Assembly (NCBI GenBank): GCA_030765125.1
Contig: JAVCDD010000122.1
Location: 1 to 36,844, forward strand
DNA: 36,844 nt
Source: Candidatus Hatepunaea meridiana
Lineage (GTDB): Bacteria; Electryoneota; AABM5-125-24; Hatepunaeales; Hatepunaeaceae
Reading direction: 5' to 3'
Positions 9,801 to 15,812 of the stretch are shown here, piece by piece. Below the pieces are notes generated by a model that was not told the DNA's origin, ran no database searches, and was given only the letters and a program-made list of their open reading frames with translations. Numbering within the stretch: position 1 is the first letter of the stretch; the number at the start of each line of letters is the position of its first letter. A program made the position numbers and the translations under genes.

Positions 9801-11186
9801 CGGATCAGAATCCTCATCGCAATAAATGCCTCCTGCTGCATTATCAGAACTGTTTCGGCTGATGGTGCAGTTAATAATAGACGGGTTGGAATTATTGCAA
9901 TTGATCCCGCCTCCGACCTGGCTGGAGTTGTTTTGAATTATGGAAATATTTGTCAGGATTGCGTTCGATCCTTCCAGATAGATCCCACCACCGTATTGAG
10001 CAGAGTTACTTTCGATCTCCAGGGCTTTAAGCGTAGGATTCGCGCTGGAACAGATTATTCCGCCGCCCTGGTCAGCTTGTCCGTTGAGGAGCGTAAAGCC
10101 CATCAGGACAGAATTTGCAGTCTCATCGTTATTGAATGTTGCAACGCTGCCATTATCATCACCATCAATAATCGTCTCGTGGATATAATCTTCATCATCT
10201 GTAATTATAAGGAGGCTCGCAACAACAATTTCCTTTCCGTTGAAATTAATATTCTCGATATAGGTTCCCGGATGAACCAGTACTGTATCGCTGTCCCCGG
10301 CTGCTCCTATTGCTTCCTGTATAGTGTTGTATTCATCGGGTACGTTAAAGACGTGGACGTTACCCTGGTTGTAAAAGTAGGCGCCCATGTCCACTCGTGA
10401 TCCATCGGGGTTCTCGGGTGAATTGGGATCACCGGTATCAACGCAGGGACTGTTTTCGGTCAGATGGAAGTCTCCGTTATCCGCATCAACAAACAGTGGA
10501 TCCTGGTCGATGTTGCCTTCCCCGCCAAAGCCGTTTTCGATATCAGAATAAGTGATAGTTAAACCGCCTGCCACGTCGAATGGATCATTGCCCCAAAAGA
10601 TACAGTTGGTTACCTGAGCGGTTGATCCTCCACCGAAGGTTCCGAAAGTACCGTAGCCATCAACGGCAGTGTTGTCGTAGATAGTTACGTTTATCAGAGT
10701 GGGATTTGCGCCCTGGGTGCTGTACATCCCGCCGCCGTAACGACTGGCGTGGTTCCGGTGAATGACCAGATGATCCAATGTCGGTGTGCATGCCCCGTTG
10801 GCTGCATTGCAATAGATTCCTCCACCCCAGGGGGCGGTTCCATTCTCAAGAGTAAAACCGCTTAGGACGGCTTCAGAACCCTCGCCACTACGGAAAATCA
10901 CACATCTTCCGGCATTATCGCCGTCGATTATGGTGTTTGAAATGAAACTTTCGTCTCCTGTGATTAGATAGAGGCTTCCGACTGTAATATTTTTTCCGAT
11001 GAAATCAAGGTTCTCAACATAAGTGCCGGGTTGCACAAGTACGGTATCGCCAACCCAGGCAGCGTCAATTCCAGCCTGGATGGATTCGTAATTATCGGGA
11101 ACATTTCTTATGTTGGCTTCAGCGGGGAAGCAGTATAACATCAGCAGAAACAGGACAGTAATAAAAGGAATGGCTATGAGGCGCAT
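1..11186 (-). CDS. Giant modular secreted/surface protein (3' end outside window)
   Basis: From ATG at 11186 the frame reads without a stop to the left edge (>3728 codons). A Shine-Dalgarno GGAG lies 8 nt upstream. Order: signal peptide (1-24, ending FPAEA); two right-handed beta-helix modules (about 25-265 and 275-545), each closing with SPCxxTGDP...RADMGA; a HYDIN/ASPM-type segment; a nidogen-like domain (about 630-810); then four repeats of about 470 residues, each pairing a HYDIN-like strand set, an R-R-D-D-x-G-D linker and a propeller-like region (GHDGxNLWxGG, HPDGQLWINTPGH) with an IEVxW...VDWN domain; finally at least seven cadherin/He_PIG-type Ig repeats from about residue 3065. It is probably exported and adhesive or structural; a T9SS sorting domain beyond the left edge is expected but unseen. 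The linkers carry in-frame palindromic repeats (3209-3385, 7673-7695). Domain names are from pattern recognition; the open frame is certain. Confidence 0.9.
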   Translation of the reverse strand, partial: MRLIAIPFITVLFLLMLYCFPAEANIRNVPDNYESIQAGIDAAWVGDTVLVQPGTYVENLDFIGKNITVGSLYLITGDESFISNTIIDGDNAGRCVIFRSGEGSEAVLSGFTLENGTAPWGGGIYCNAANGACTPTLDHLVIHRNHASRYGGGMYSTQGANPTLINVTIYDNTAVDGYGTFGTFGGGSTAQVTNCIFWGNDPFDVAGGLTITYSDIENGFGGEGNIDQDPLFVDADNGDFHLTENSPCVDTGDPNSPENPDGSRVDMGAYFYNQGNVHVFNVPDEYNTIQEAIGAAGDSDTVLVHPGTYIENINFNGKEIVVASLLIITDDEDYIHETIIDGDDNGSVATFNNDETANSVLMGFTLLNGQADQGGGIICSSANPTLKALEIESNSAQYGGGIYLEGSNAILTNISIIQNNSSQVGGGINCNNSNPSIINCTISRNSSDNAAGGIYCDEDSDPAITSCIVWENDPSQITGDGDPQVTYSNIEDGFNGQGNIDADPLFADPDGGDFQLTWANWRDDDETKSPCINTGDPLREFDPDNTRADMGAWYWHQDPYHAIITVNPQTLDTQVNTGETDQLSFNIANDGDTLLIFQTDVDITIEPELLPRRDRRGGPDDIEYEWRDNDEDDGPDYNWIDVSGFGDVVEVNMGNDTWRGPFDLGFDFDFYGETYNSIKMCSNGWASFTRSGINHSYADWDELPTDDDDAPEDFLAVAMSDWNPAQGGDYYFWTDDETAVLTWENVPHITGMGSWTFQIVLTGDGMIKYQYAETGSPDGIQLVGCQNHDKSHGFEIIRNEEDYLVDERVIAISRVWPEWIRVAPTGGEIEVDDNLDMDVFIDAEDLIEGDYEADIHLLSNDFENPDAVVAVTLEVVGLASIDVRWDGDIGYPDSVDWNSAYDPLLAGYNYDLTLDVHNVGASVLQVDSVTVDNDVFSIPNGQFNVSPGDDDEMIVILRSEEPGRYETNMTIYSNDPEQQTYQIFLTGTITVLAPEIEVVWAEEAGYPDLVDWNQLYDDLYATAPYDIPIIIRNTGNRALEIADISSGNDYFSADANDFVLEPDEERDVVLTFEADISGEFMSLITIENNTETDPNYLLSVHALALDPPVINLNPESITDSLYVGWLGEHTINVSNDGEATLNFTIDHEINSEEERDVSGRRLRSVDAPLLSRGGGASPRRDDAGDLLYQVESPFGANQYRNLGYDPDDNWMWHQQYSNPKRMIAWDLESFDPEGDDPPEIVADWNNPTANPMDFAYYNGVIYLMNLWDAWVGRVDLEGNIIGNLYLDLDEGSANGVAIDAEEELLFVGNNNSFDLYVFDLEGNRIANIGNLQAMVNNQQWRSIEWVPKHNEGQLWVNAQSRVWQIAVDTDSWEYIGDEAVQSFETHSTIVWDGLAHDGRDLWVASREDANVNIYDDGATEAWLYYEPDEGELTGGEDMNILLTLDARGLIEGYYDADMIFHSNDPVNSDLELNIRLFVTEPPSMVVEWDVDYGFPDEVNWNDAYSDLYNNQTYDIELRLVNYSDGDITVDGIDFEGAGAEFYRVDRDQFSIDQDGQTTITVTLETDESGDHPSTMVIHSDAEDVEDYSIDLTGHTLSPPDIVINPEDLSDNLITGEVANHNLNIANEGESQLRFTINAVSVSEPDRDANDGNSRSLRSINSPRRDDPGDVLFQFDLDYDWSGGFDWDNDNKIMWVGSYGNDRIHAYNYDGDGGIEKVFDQALNDNCMAMGYMNDIIYTNLWAESTIYRYNTDGNNIGNVNTAINQIQDYAHSDDNDWLFVLDGQFNIHILDVENDHEEVGVINDLRGLIGDAAYRSICWVDYHDEGQLWVGGQTYAWQFYVDVDDNYNAQLVQTIQDDSDNQWNAIGHDGENIWRAMQINGTAVNVYDDGIAEIRWLSVDTKSGEIDGESELDITVILDAYRLIGGQYVGELHIMSNDPDDSEVVFEVTMTVNDAPDIEVTWDNDYGYPDNIDWNQAEEIYTNQSYNFTFRITSTGVTDLQVEGIVINDDAFSANADQFELVPDEYRDVIITFEPDQDGDYDVTLTITSTSEVHPEVVIPMHATVQDAPEIRVIPTDIETTLMIGATEQRNITVENNGDALLRFDTNIEITSEPDRDGIGRRLRGISGAPHRDDIGDVIATLSWGSVGANNYKGGIAYDWDNEWMWLTTYTNNRIGAVSFDDNYENINEEISWSSQRPMGAAWMDGVLYNINLTGNTIDRWDAEGNNLNPLNVGGINSPTALASSPEENLLFVMESAGDFNIHVLEVNGDNVNEIGTIDWRQGALEGQGSRSINWVNKHPDGQLWINTPGHVWQLAIDQNWEVTGVVEDFDWAGNQQWDGIGHDGHNLWLGGYNQDEYLIVDDNVTELYWLMLEPTEGEVPSGDNNSMDLTLTFNAVDLIEGRYEAEIHFLSNDPFNPDIFVTLVMNVEETPDIEVTWEHYDADEPDLVDWNDYFPELFTDDEYRAPVTIRNTGGAILQINDITADEDEFSAEPTQFDLDPDEERVVEFIFTGPQADVYEASMTISSNDPDEDEVVLQLHALTISPPDITVDPVEITTTVERNIQEDHSINIANSGQTDLRWWSSIEVMSVPEAAPRRDVRGQSGRLNTPVRHPQSSRLDTPVRQSQSSRLDTPVRHPQSSRLDTPVRQSTSQTRVSDLPRRGGRDDAGDEITRFTWQRSGITNHKAGIAWDEDNEWMWLTDFNIDYIGAIDPVDNYDEVIAWQPGGQHPMGAAWLDGTIYIVNWAQDYLGRWDSDGNNLGNFDTPSRPVAVSSSGEYILVMTDADDRDISVLTTDGEQIGLIEDYQQYIEGQSASLQWVNLHPDGELWINTPGHIYQINVNANWEATELVQDIEWDGNQAWDGIGHDGDNLWIGGWNQADYIIMDDGVEELHWLTIAPARGILELDNNQDAALTLDTQDLITGTYEAELHILSNDPDNSDVVVSVTLLVPEPDIAVEPDPLEFGGVNVDASSELQMTIHNNGNGILTVSDISVEGDYFTVEFNEQFTIEPDSQTDVSVQFVPEEEGDFAGVVTVTSDDPDDGTVTINLTGTGVYEGHAPVVDSPIPNVDINEDFNSFTVADLDTVFSDPDEDDLTYGAQSDDENLTVEIINESQLLIDSAPDWHGDAVVTVTADDGHENVQDDFIVTVNPLNDSPEVISAIPDLTVNEDTDPWIVADLDTVFDDVDGDDLEFTVLTDDLTADIDDNNVLTLDASENYNGDDIPVVVRANDGQETIEDNFLVTINAANDPPEVTNPIAEQTFFEDTGPWNIVDLDDVFNDVDGDALTFSAVAEDPLEAQINGRNVLTITAPENFNSANLTVTVTARDEDDSVDDVFLMTITPVNDPPEWVEIPQDDIEADEDDEVWFEVIGSDVDGDDITIAYTSADLPGTVDYEFDDNDTGTFTWQTTYNDADSYTATFTLSDGNDNIVTDVTIVINDVNRAPVLTEIGNLDIEEEEEFTLQLEAADPDGDDLTFEAENLPEGATLDGNQFSWTPDADQAGNYEGIIFRVRDNGNPSLSNEETITITVGDVNHLPVLTAIGNLATDEMTELTFLLEAADQDGDNLSFETENLPEGATLEGDLFSWTPNYDQAGVYNGIIFRVRDDGDPSLSSEETIAITVNNVNRAPVLTAIGNLATDEMTELTFLLEAADQDGDNLSYEAENLPEGATLEGSLFSWTPDYDQAGVYNGIIFRVLDDGDPNLSSEETIAITVNNVNRAPVLTAIGNL
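3209..3385 (-). repeat. In-frame palindromic array: one hairpin plus four 36-bp tandem units
   Basis: A perfect 8-bp-arm hairpin, GTCAGACA-CTCT-TGTCTGAC, preceded by GTAG, is at 3209-3232. GTCGGACAGGAGTGTCCAAC then begins at 3242, 3278, 3314 and 3350, an exact 36-bp period. Each unit is itself a hairpin (arms GTCGGACA/TGTCCAAC, loop GGAG). On the minus strand each encodes 12 residues, SSRLDTPVR(Q/H)PQ, so copy number can change without breaking the frame of the giant gene. The array sits in the linker before the R-D-D-A-G-D motif; the equivalent linkers near 4790 and 6200 lack it. Confidence 0.93.
7673..7695 (-). repeat. Degenerate in-frame copy of the GCGACA palindromic repeat
   Basis: GCGACAAGAGTGGCGCGTCTACT differs by only a few bases from the intergenic repeat GCGACAAGAGTGTCGCTTCTACT (for example 19974-19996). 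It lies in the same kind of linker of the giant protein as the 3209-3385 array and encodes part of VDAPLLSRGG. Confidence 0.6.
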
Positions 11187-11541
11187 CAGAGACTCCAAAA
11201 TCTTTTTAGAAATCCGTCATTAAGCAATCACTGTGGATTGTATTAGGTTATACGTCAGGATTTAGATACTAAACTCCCAGTAATAATATAAGGTTCAATC
11301 TTATAACTCTCAAGTGATACAGATCGCATCTGTTTAATATTTCACATAAATAAATTAAACTATTTACATCGATAATTGCTATATTGTTATATTGTTAAAT
11401 CATTAAGTATTTTACTCGGACTTCGATCTTAAAGAGAACGTATTAATAATTGAATAGCAAATAATTGCAGGCAATAATACTACAATTCATTTCTCTTCTA
11501 TACAAATAGAAGCAAATTATAGCTGGATGTCCAGTTTATAC
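11187..11541. other. AT-rich intergenic region with divergent promoters at its ends
   Basis: No open frame or hairpin family member is evident here. It holds the minus-strand promoter of the giant gene (11285-11313) and ends at the plus-strand promoter of the B12 unit. Confidence 0.6.
11285..11313 (-). promoter_or_regulatory. Sigma70-type promoter for the giant surface protein
   Basis: On the minus strand TTGAGA (11313-11308) is followed by a 17-nt spacer and TATATT (11290-11285). The predicted start near 11278 gives a leader of about 90 nt to the ATG at 11186. Confidence 0.55.
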
Positions 11542-11570
11542 TTGACAAGGGTTGTTTCAAGCCTTATAAT
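11542..11570 (+). promoter_or_regulatory. Consensus sigma70 promoter of the B12 uptake unit
   Basis: TTGACA at 11542-11547 and TATAAT at 11565-11570 are separated by exactly 17 nt: a perfect match to the vegetative consensus. The predicted start near 11577 lies just before the cobalamin riboswitch, so regulation is likely post-initiation. Confidence 0.85.
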
Positions 11571-11589
11571 AAAGGTAATCAATCAGAAA

Positions 11590-11835
11590 TAATTGCGTAG
11601 TGGCTCCGTTTATTACGAAGTAGGAACCTCGTGAAAATCGAGGACGGCCCCCGCCGCTGTAATCGCTGACGAAGGTAGCAAAAAGAAGTAAGCAAGTAAG
11701 AAAGTGAGCAAGTAAGAAAGTAAAAAACTGCTTATTCTTTAAACCGCCACTGGCTGGTTGGATCGGATGGAAATTCGGTTGACCGTCTGGGAAGGCGCTG
11801 CCTGAGGATGAAGCGTAAGTCAGAAGACCCATATG
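11590..11835 (+). promoter_or_regulatory. Cobalamin riboswitch
   Basis: Recognisable conserved blocks are in the usual order: GGAA..GTGAAAATC (about 11631-11649), GGCCCCCGCCGCTGTAATCG (the B12-box-like core, about 11654-11673), GCCACTGG (about 11743), CTGGGAAGGCG (about 11787) and GAAGCGTAAGTCAGAAGACC (11811-11830). These are the signature elements of the Rfam cobalamin riboswitch family. The element lies between a consensus promoter and a TonB receptor, its typical position. Outer boundaries are approximate. Confidence 0.93.
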
Positions 11836-11870
11836 CGCAATATTATATCGATATCTTTTCCTTCGGGGTA

Positions 11871-11885
11871 AAGGAGGGTGATTTG
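11871..11885 (+). promoter_or_regulatory. Shine-Dalgarno and TTG start of the BtuB-like receptor
   Basis: AAGGAGG at 11871-11877 lies 5 nt before TTG at 11883-11885. The upstream in-frame ATG at 11808 falls inside the riboswitch 3' end and has no comparable site, so the TTG is the probable start. Confidence 0.75.
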
Positions 11886-14234
11886 ACCAATTTCGCTTCA
11901 CTATCCCGCTTGCGCAGTAAGTCAGCGGGTTTTTTCATTATACAAGCAACTATATTAATCCTTTTCTGGATTTTCCTTCTTATCACACCAGCCCAAGCTG
12001 CGTTTTCCTACCAGATATCTGGCTCTGTAACGGACACCAGCGGTCTACCGCTCCCAGGTGCTCATATTACCGTTATTGAAAAACAAACCGGCGCTACGAC
12101 CAAATGGAACGGACAGTACCGGATTCATAACCTGACGCCAGGTGACTATACGCTGACTGCTTCTTACCTGGGCTATCAAACATCTATAAGACAAAATATC
12201 ATAGTTTGTGAGGGAGTTGTCAGGCATATTGACTTTGTTCTGCATCGAAAACAAATCATCAGACCCATAGCCGAAGTCAGAACGTCCCAACAATCAATAG
12301 AATTCAACAATGACCGGTCATTAATGATCAAACCGGAATTCTGGCTTTCTAAGGGAGTCAGCAAGATCGGAGATGCATTGCGAGACGTGCCTGGAGTAAT
12401 GGTTCTGGAAGGTGACGGAAGCCAGCGTTTATCACTGCGTGGATCACCATCGCGCACAGTACGAGTTGATATCGATGGAATCCCACTTAATGATGCAGGC
12501 ACTGGTGAAGCAGAGATCGGGAATATCGACCTAGATCAATTGAATGCCATCCATATCGAATTCGAGGGTTTAGGAGGACGCGTACATCTTCAAACATCCG
12601 AATATCAAGCCTATACTGAAACGCCCAATGATCTTTCCGCTTTGATAACTAATGGCAGCTATGGACGAAATAAACTTGGAATCAGGTTTATTAAACGTTC
12701 AGAGTGCGCGCTTCAGCGCGTTTCGACTAACCCCTGTATTCCAAAGACTTCACGCGCTGAAACGCACACTCTGAACTCTTGTTTTCAAGGGAATTTACAA
12801 TTCACACATGAAGTCAACGATGGCGATTTTAAATATCTTATGGACGATGGTTTTGCCCGTTATAGAGTCAACAATTATTCTCGTTCGACAAGCGGTATCG
12901 GAAGTTTAGGATATACAGCGGGAAAATTGTATGTTGAAGGCGGCTTGCACTATGATGATAGTAAACGCGGCATCCCCGGACTAATCTGCGAACCCGCCAC
13001 CCCAGAAGCTGACCTCACCACGAAACGCATTTCTGCCCGGATTTCAGGTCAAGGTGATTATGGGAACAATCAATTAAAATTCACGAGCTTTGTGTCCGAT
13101 TACTCGAGCAGATTCACCAGTCCCATCCGACAGTTTAATCCGGAAACAGGCGTTGTTTCAAACCATTTTCCTGAAGACGACAGGCAGATCGGTTTAAGAT
13201 ATGGTATAACAACTAATTCAATCAGAAATTTCAGTTCTGGAAAGCTGCGAGTTGGTTACGCGTTTCAACATGACAGATATAAAGGTAAAGATCTGGTGCG
13301 CGGACGCATTTCTATTGGTGGAATCGGTAGAGGAGACGCCAAACGAACCCTAAACAGATTCGAGCTCGGAGGACAATGGTGGACAAAAGTATTCGGGCTT
13401 AGTTTTCATCTAAATCCCGGCTTAGCCTCTGACTTGATTGATGATGAAGGTAACAAATCTTATTCAACAATTTCACCATCCTGCAATATAGCCCTTGATA
13501 AATCGAATAAATTGTTTATCTTAAGTATAACGTCGGGTTGGGGACAAAGTATGTCTGCGCCTCCTTTCAATGCTCTTTTCCTGATTGAGAATGCATTTGC
13601 GGTTGGCAATAAGAACCTGAAGCCTGAACGAGGGAAATGTTTCAATGCAGGTGTCGGTTTAGCGTCTGTAAACTCATCAAGTATCCCCTATCGCTTCAGA
13701 ATGACATGGATCCAACAAAGAACTACCGATCTGATAATCTGGAGGCGGAACTTTCAGGGCAAATACTATCCCGCCAACGTTGATCGCGTTAAAAGCCGGA
13801 GTGTTGAGTTTTATTCTTCAATTTTTCTTTTTAGAGGTGGTATTTCGCTCTCCGGTAGTTATATTTATAATAACTTGGTTAACGACACACCCGGCAATAT
13901 TAACTACGGCAAGATGACGCCCTTAATTGCAAAGCACAGCGGATCCGCATCGATTTCTATAAAGTGTTGGGAAACTGCTTTACACTTAAACGGACGCTGG
14001 GTAGGGCGCAGGTATTCCACAGAATCAAACCTCGACCCAATGTCAACTGCTGGTATGGGACTTAGTCCTTATGAAGTGTATGACGCGTATTTAAGTCGGA
14101 ATTTCAAGTTCAGATTTCTATCGTTATCGTGTGGCTTCGGGGTAGATAACATGCTTGATAAATCCTATCGGGTCATTGAACGCAGTCCTATGCCGGGGAG
14201 AACTTATGCCGGTAGGTTGAGCTTGAGCATATAA
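11883..14234 (+). CDS. TonB-dependent outer-membrane receptor, probably for vitamin B12 (BtuB-like)
   Basis: 783 residues from the TTG at 11883. A signal peptide ends near residue 39 (TPAQA). A CarboxypepD_reg-like domain follows (about 43-122: SGSVTDTSGLPLPGAHITV). A plug domain with IGDALRDVPGV and LSLRGSPSRTVRVDIDGIPL spans about 147-250, then a beta-barrel to the C terminus, which has PGRTYAGRLSLSI, typical of TonB receptors. It imports a ligand across the outer membrane using TonB energy; the cobalamin assignment rests on the riboswitch upstream and the BtuG-like lipoprotein downstream, not on ligand residues. Residues about 273-298 come from a 78-bp palindromic element at 12698-12775 and are probably an insertion relative to homologues. 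Confidence 0.88.
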   Translation: MTNFASLSRLRSKSAGFFIIQATILILFWIFLLITPAQAAFSYQISGSVTDTSGLPLPGAHITVIEKQTGATTKWNGQYRIHNLTPGDYTLTASYLGYQTSIRQNIIVCEGVVRHIDFVLHRKQIIRPIAEVRTSQQSIEFNNDRSLMIKPEFWLSKGVSKIGDALRDVPGVMVLEGDGSQRLSLRGSPSRTVRVDIDGIPLNDAGTGEAEIGNIDLDQLNAIHIEFEGLGGRVHLQTSEYQAYTETPNDLSALITNGSYGRNKLGIRFIKRSECALQRVSTNPCIPKTSRAETHTLNSCFQGNLQFTHEVNDGDFKYLMDDGFARYRVNNYSRSTSGIGSLGYTAGKLYVEGGLHYDDSKRGIPGLICEPATPEADLTTKRISARISGQGDYGNNQLKFTSFVSDYSSRFTSPIRQFNPETGVVSNHFPEDDRQIGLRYGITTNSIRNFSSGKLRVGYAFQHDRYKGKDLVRGRISIGGIGRGDAKRTLNRFELGGQWWTKVFGLSFHLNPGLASDLIDDEGNKSYSTISPSCNIALDKSNKLFILSITSGWGQSMSAPPFNALFLIENAFAVGNKNLKPERGKCFNAGVGLASVNSSSIPYRFRMTWIQQRTTDLIIWRRNFQGKYYPANVDRVKSRSVEFYSSIFLFRGGISLSGSYIYNNLVNDTPGNINYGKMTPLIAKHSGSASISIKCWETALHLNGRWVGRRYSTESNLDPMSTAGMGLSPYEVYDAYLSRNFKFRFLSLSCGFGVDNMLDKSYRVIERSPMPGRTYAGRLSLSI
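11905..11935 (+). terminator. Terminator-like hairpin inside the first codons of the receptor gene
   Basis: CCCGCT (11905-11910) can pair with AGCGGG (11924-11929), followed directly by six T residues. It lies about 75 nt after the riboswitch core and 20 nt after the TTG start, so it could be the riboswitch expression platform placed inside the reading frame. The stem is only 6 bp, so this is tentative. Confidence 0.45.
12698..12775 (+). repeat. 78-bp palindromic element inserted in frame in the receptor gene
   Basis: The 24-bp arms (12698-12721 and 12752-12775) match in inverted orientation with two mismatches; they begin TTCAGAGTG and end CACTCTGAA. The length is 26 codons exactly and the frame stays open. 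The loop contains GTATTCCAAAGAC (12736-12748), identical to the loop of the intergenic inverted pair upstream of dnaK (19951-19963). Confidence 0.9.
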
Positions 14235-14288
14235 AAGCTGTTGATTAAATAACTTAACATTCTGCTTTAATATCTGCTTAATCCGTTT

Positions 14289-14335
14289 AATCTGCTGTGA
14301 ATCTTGTTCTCGCCTAATTCAATTCACAGCAGATT
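14289..14335. repeat. AATCTGCTGTGAAT inverted repeat between receptor and lipoprotein genes
   Basis: AATCTGCTGTGAAT (14289-14302) and its exact complement (14322-14335) form a 14-bp stem with a 19-nt loop. More AGATTAGGCAGATT-like motifs flank it and recur near 17880, so this is a member of a dispersed CAGATTA repeat family. It may attenuate or protect the 3' end of the receptor message; no T run follows. Confidence 0.75.
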
Positions 14336-14440
14336 TAGCAGATTAGGCAGATTGAATTACAGATTGTGCTACTTACAATCATTAAGATAATTAGAATAAA
14401 ACCTTTTTCTCATATCTTCAACATAAACAAGGTACAAACA

Positions 14441-15811
14441 ATGAAAACAACATTGAAACTCTTTGTATTAATTCCAGTCCTGATTTTCGGACTAATCTTC
14501 TTTAGCGGATGCGACGATGATCCGTCTTCTACGGACCCATCACCACCATCCTGCCGGATAATTTTTCCCGCTAACAACGGATCAGTGACGGATACGGTAA
14601 TGGTTGAAATCGAAGCTAATGACGAGATTGCCGTAACCAAGGTACTGCTCTATATTGACGACGTCCTGCACTACGAAACATCCACAGCGCCTTACGAGTA
14701 CGAATGGAACACGCGCGTCTACGATGACAGCACCGATCATAAGCTCTATTGTAAAGCTTGGAATCAGGACAGCCTGTCAACAGTTTCAGATACGGTGAAT
14801 GTGATGGTTGATTACGCGGCAGGAACAGGTCAGAACGTCTTGATTGTGAGTAATTACAACCAGGGCGCCGGTACGCTAACAATCATAGACCTTTATGATA
14901 TCGGAGCGGTTGATCGCGACGTGATCGGTGTTGGTAATACACCGAATGATTTGATTTTCACCGATAACAAGTTACTGGTCATCAATTCCCACTCCCACGA
15001 TATGAACGTGTTAAAGCTCAGCTATTCAAATGCGATGTCGCAGCTTGCTGATCCAGTAGACATCGGTATCAACTCCAATTGTTATCCTCAATATGGCGCT
15101 GCAGCGGAAAACGGTTACCTCTATATCAGTAATTTTAATACTGATAACGTAACTGTAATGGACGTGGAAGCGCTTGCTTCACGAATTCGTAGTGATGTAG
15201 GTCGAGCTCCGCAGGATGTACTAACAATCGGTGATAAAGTCTATATATGCAATAGTGCACTTGATAGTGTTACATACGAGTATGGCATCGGATCGGTTTC
15301 CATTCTGTCTACGGTTTCCAATATGGTAGTCAATGAAATTGAGATCGGAGCAGGAAAGAACCCTCAGTTTATGGCGCTCGATCCTCAAGGCAGGATACAC
15401 GTAGTTTGCACGGGAACGTCGGACTTTGAAACCGGTGAAGTAATAATACCCGGTGAAGTGAACGTAATTGATCCTGCAACCAACGCGATTGTTAGTTACG
15501 TCTATATCGGTGGTTCACCCGGAGAAATCGCCATTAATTCTGATGGTATTGCCTATCTTGCTGCAGGCGGTTGGGGAGATGGTCCGGGCAAAGTATTCCG
15601 ATATGATACCAATAATGGTCAGATACTAAACGGACCTGCAAACCCAATTGAAGTGAGCGCAGGCGCTATGCGCATTGTGGCTGCTGATGATAATATGATC
15701 TACGTCTCCTGTTATAATGGGAACAGTGTGGTCAAGATCAGTGGCGGTGTGATAGTAGAGAGCTATCTGGTCGGCGATGGTCCGGGCGCTATGGTGATTG
15801 TGAAACGGTAG
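14441..15811 (+). CDS. Surface lipoprotein with Ig-like and YncE-type beta-propeller domains (BtuG-like)
   Basis: 456 residues from ATG at 14441 (AAGG 8 nt upstream); an upstream in-frame ATG at 14366 would bury the signal peptide. The signal peptide ends in lipobox FFSGC with Cys24 as the lipidated residue, followed by acidic DDDPSS, a pattern compatible with surface export in Bacteroidetes. Residues about 35-125 are a bacterial Ig-like domain (SVTDTVMVEIEANDEIAVTK); about 130-456 are repeats such as NTPNDLIF, APQDVLTIGDKVYICNS and SPGEIAINSDGIAYLAAGG, the YncE/40-residue propeller pattern. In Bacteroides, BtuG is a propeller lipoprotein that captures cobalamin for BtuB. The same partner fold and order here, behind a B12 riboswitch, support that role; the ligand is inferred. 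Confidence 0.8.
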   Translation: MKTTLKLFVLIPVLIFGLIFFSGCDDDPSSTDPSPPSCRIIFPANNGSVTDTVMVEIEANDEIAVTKVLLYIDDVLHYETSTAPYEYEWNTRVYDDSTDHKLYCKAWNQDSLSTVSDTVNVMVDYAAGTGQNVLIVSNYNQGAGTLTIIDLYDIGAVDRDVIGVGNTPNDLIFTDNKLLVINSHSHDMNVLKLSYSNAMSQLADPVDIGINSNCYPQYGAAAENGYLYISNFNTDNVTVMDVEALASRIRSDVGRAPQDVLTIGDKVYICNSALDSVTYEYGIGSVSILSTVSNMVVNEIEIGAGKNPQFMALDPQGRIHVVCTGTSDFETGEVIIPGEVNVIDPATNAIVSYVYIGGSPGEIAINSDGIAYLAAGGWGDGPGKVFRYDTNNGQILNGPANPIEVSAGAMRIVAADDNMIYVSCYNGNSVVKISGGVIVESYLVGDGPGAMVIVKR

Positions 15812-15812
15812 C

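Noticed and set aside
228..10400. Many plus-strand open frames in the first 11 kb, including one of 319 codons at 9441-10400
   Set aside because: They are antisense shadows of the continuous minus-strand giant gene; their repeats mirror the protein repeats and they lack ribosome sites.
11808..11882. Start of the TonB receptor at ATG 11808
   Set aside because: This segment is the conserved 3' part of the cobalamin riboswitch; the TTG at 11883 has a strong Shine-Dalgarno and gives a proper signal peptide.
12045..12502. Minus-strand open frames opposite the receptor gene
   Set aside because: They are antisense to well-supported CarboxypepD_reg and plug domains.
14366..14440. Upstream ATG for the BtuG-like lipoprotein
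   Set aside because: It would put 25 residues before a clear lipoprotein signal peptide; ATG 14441 fits better.
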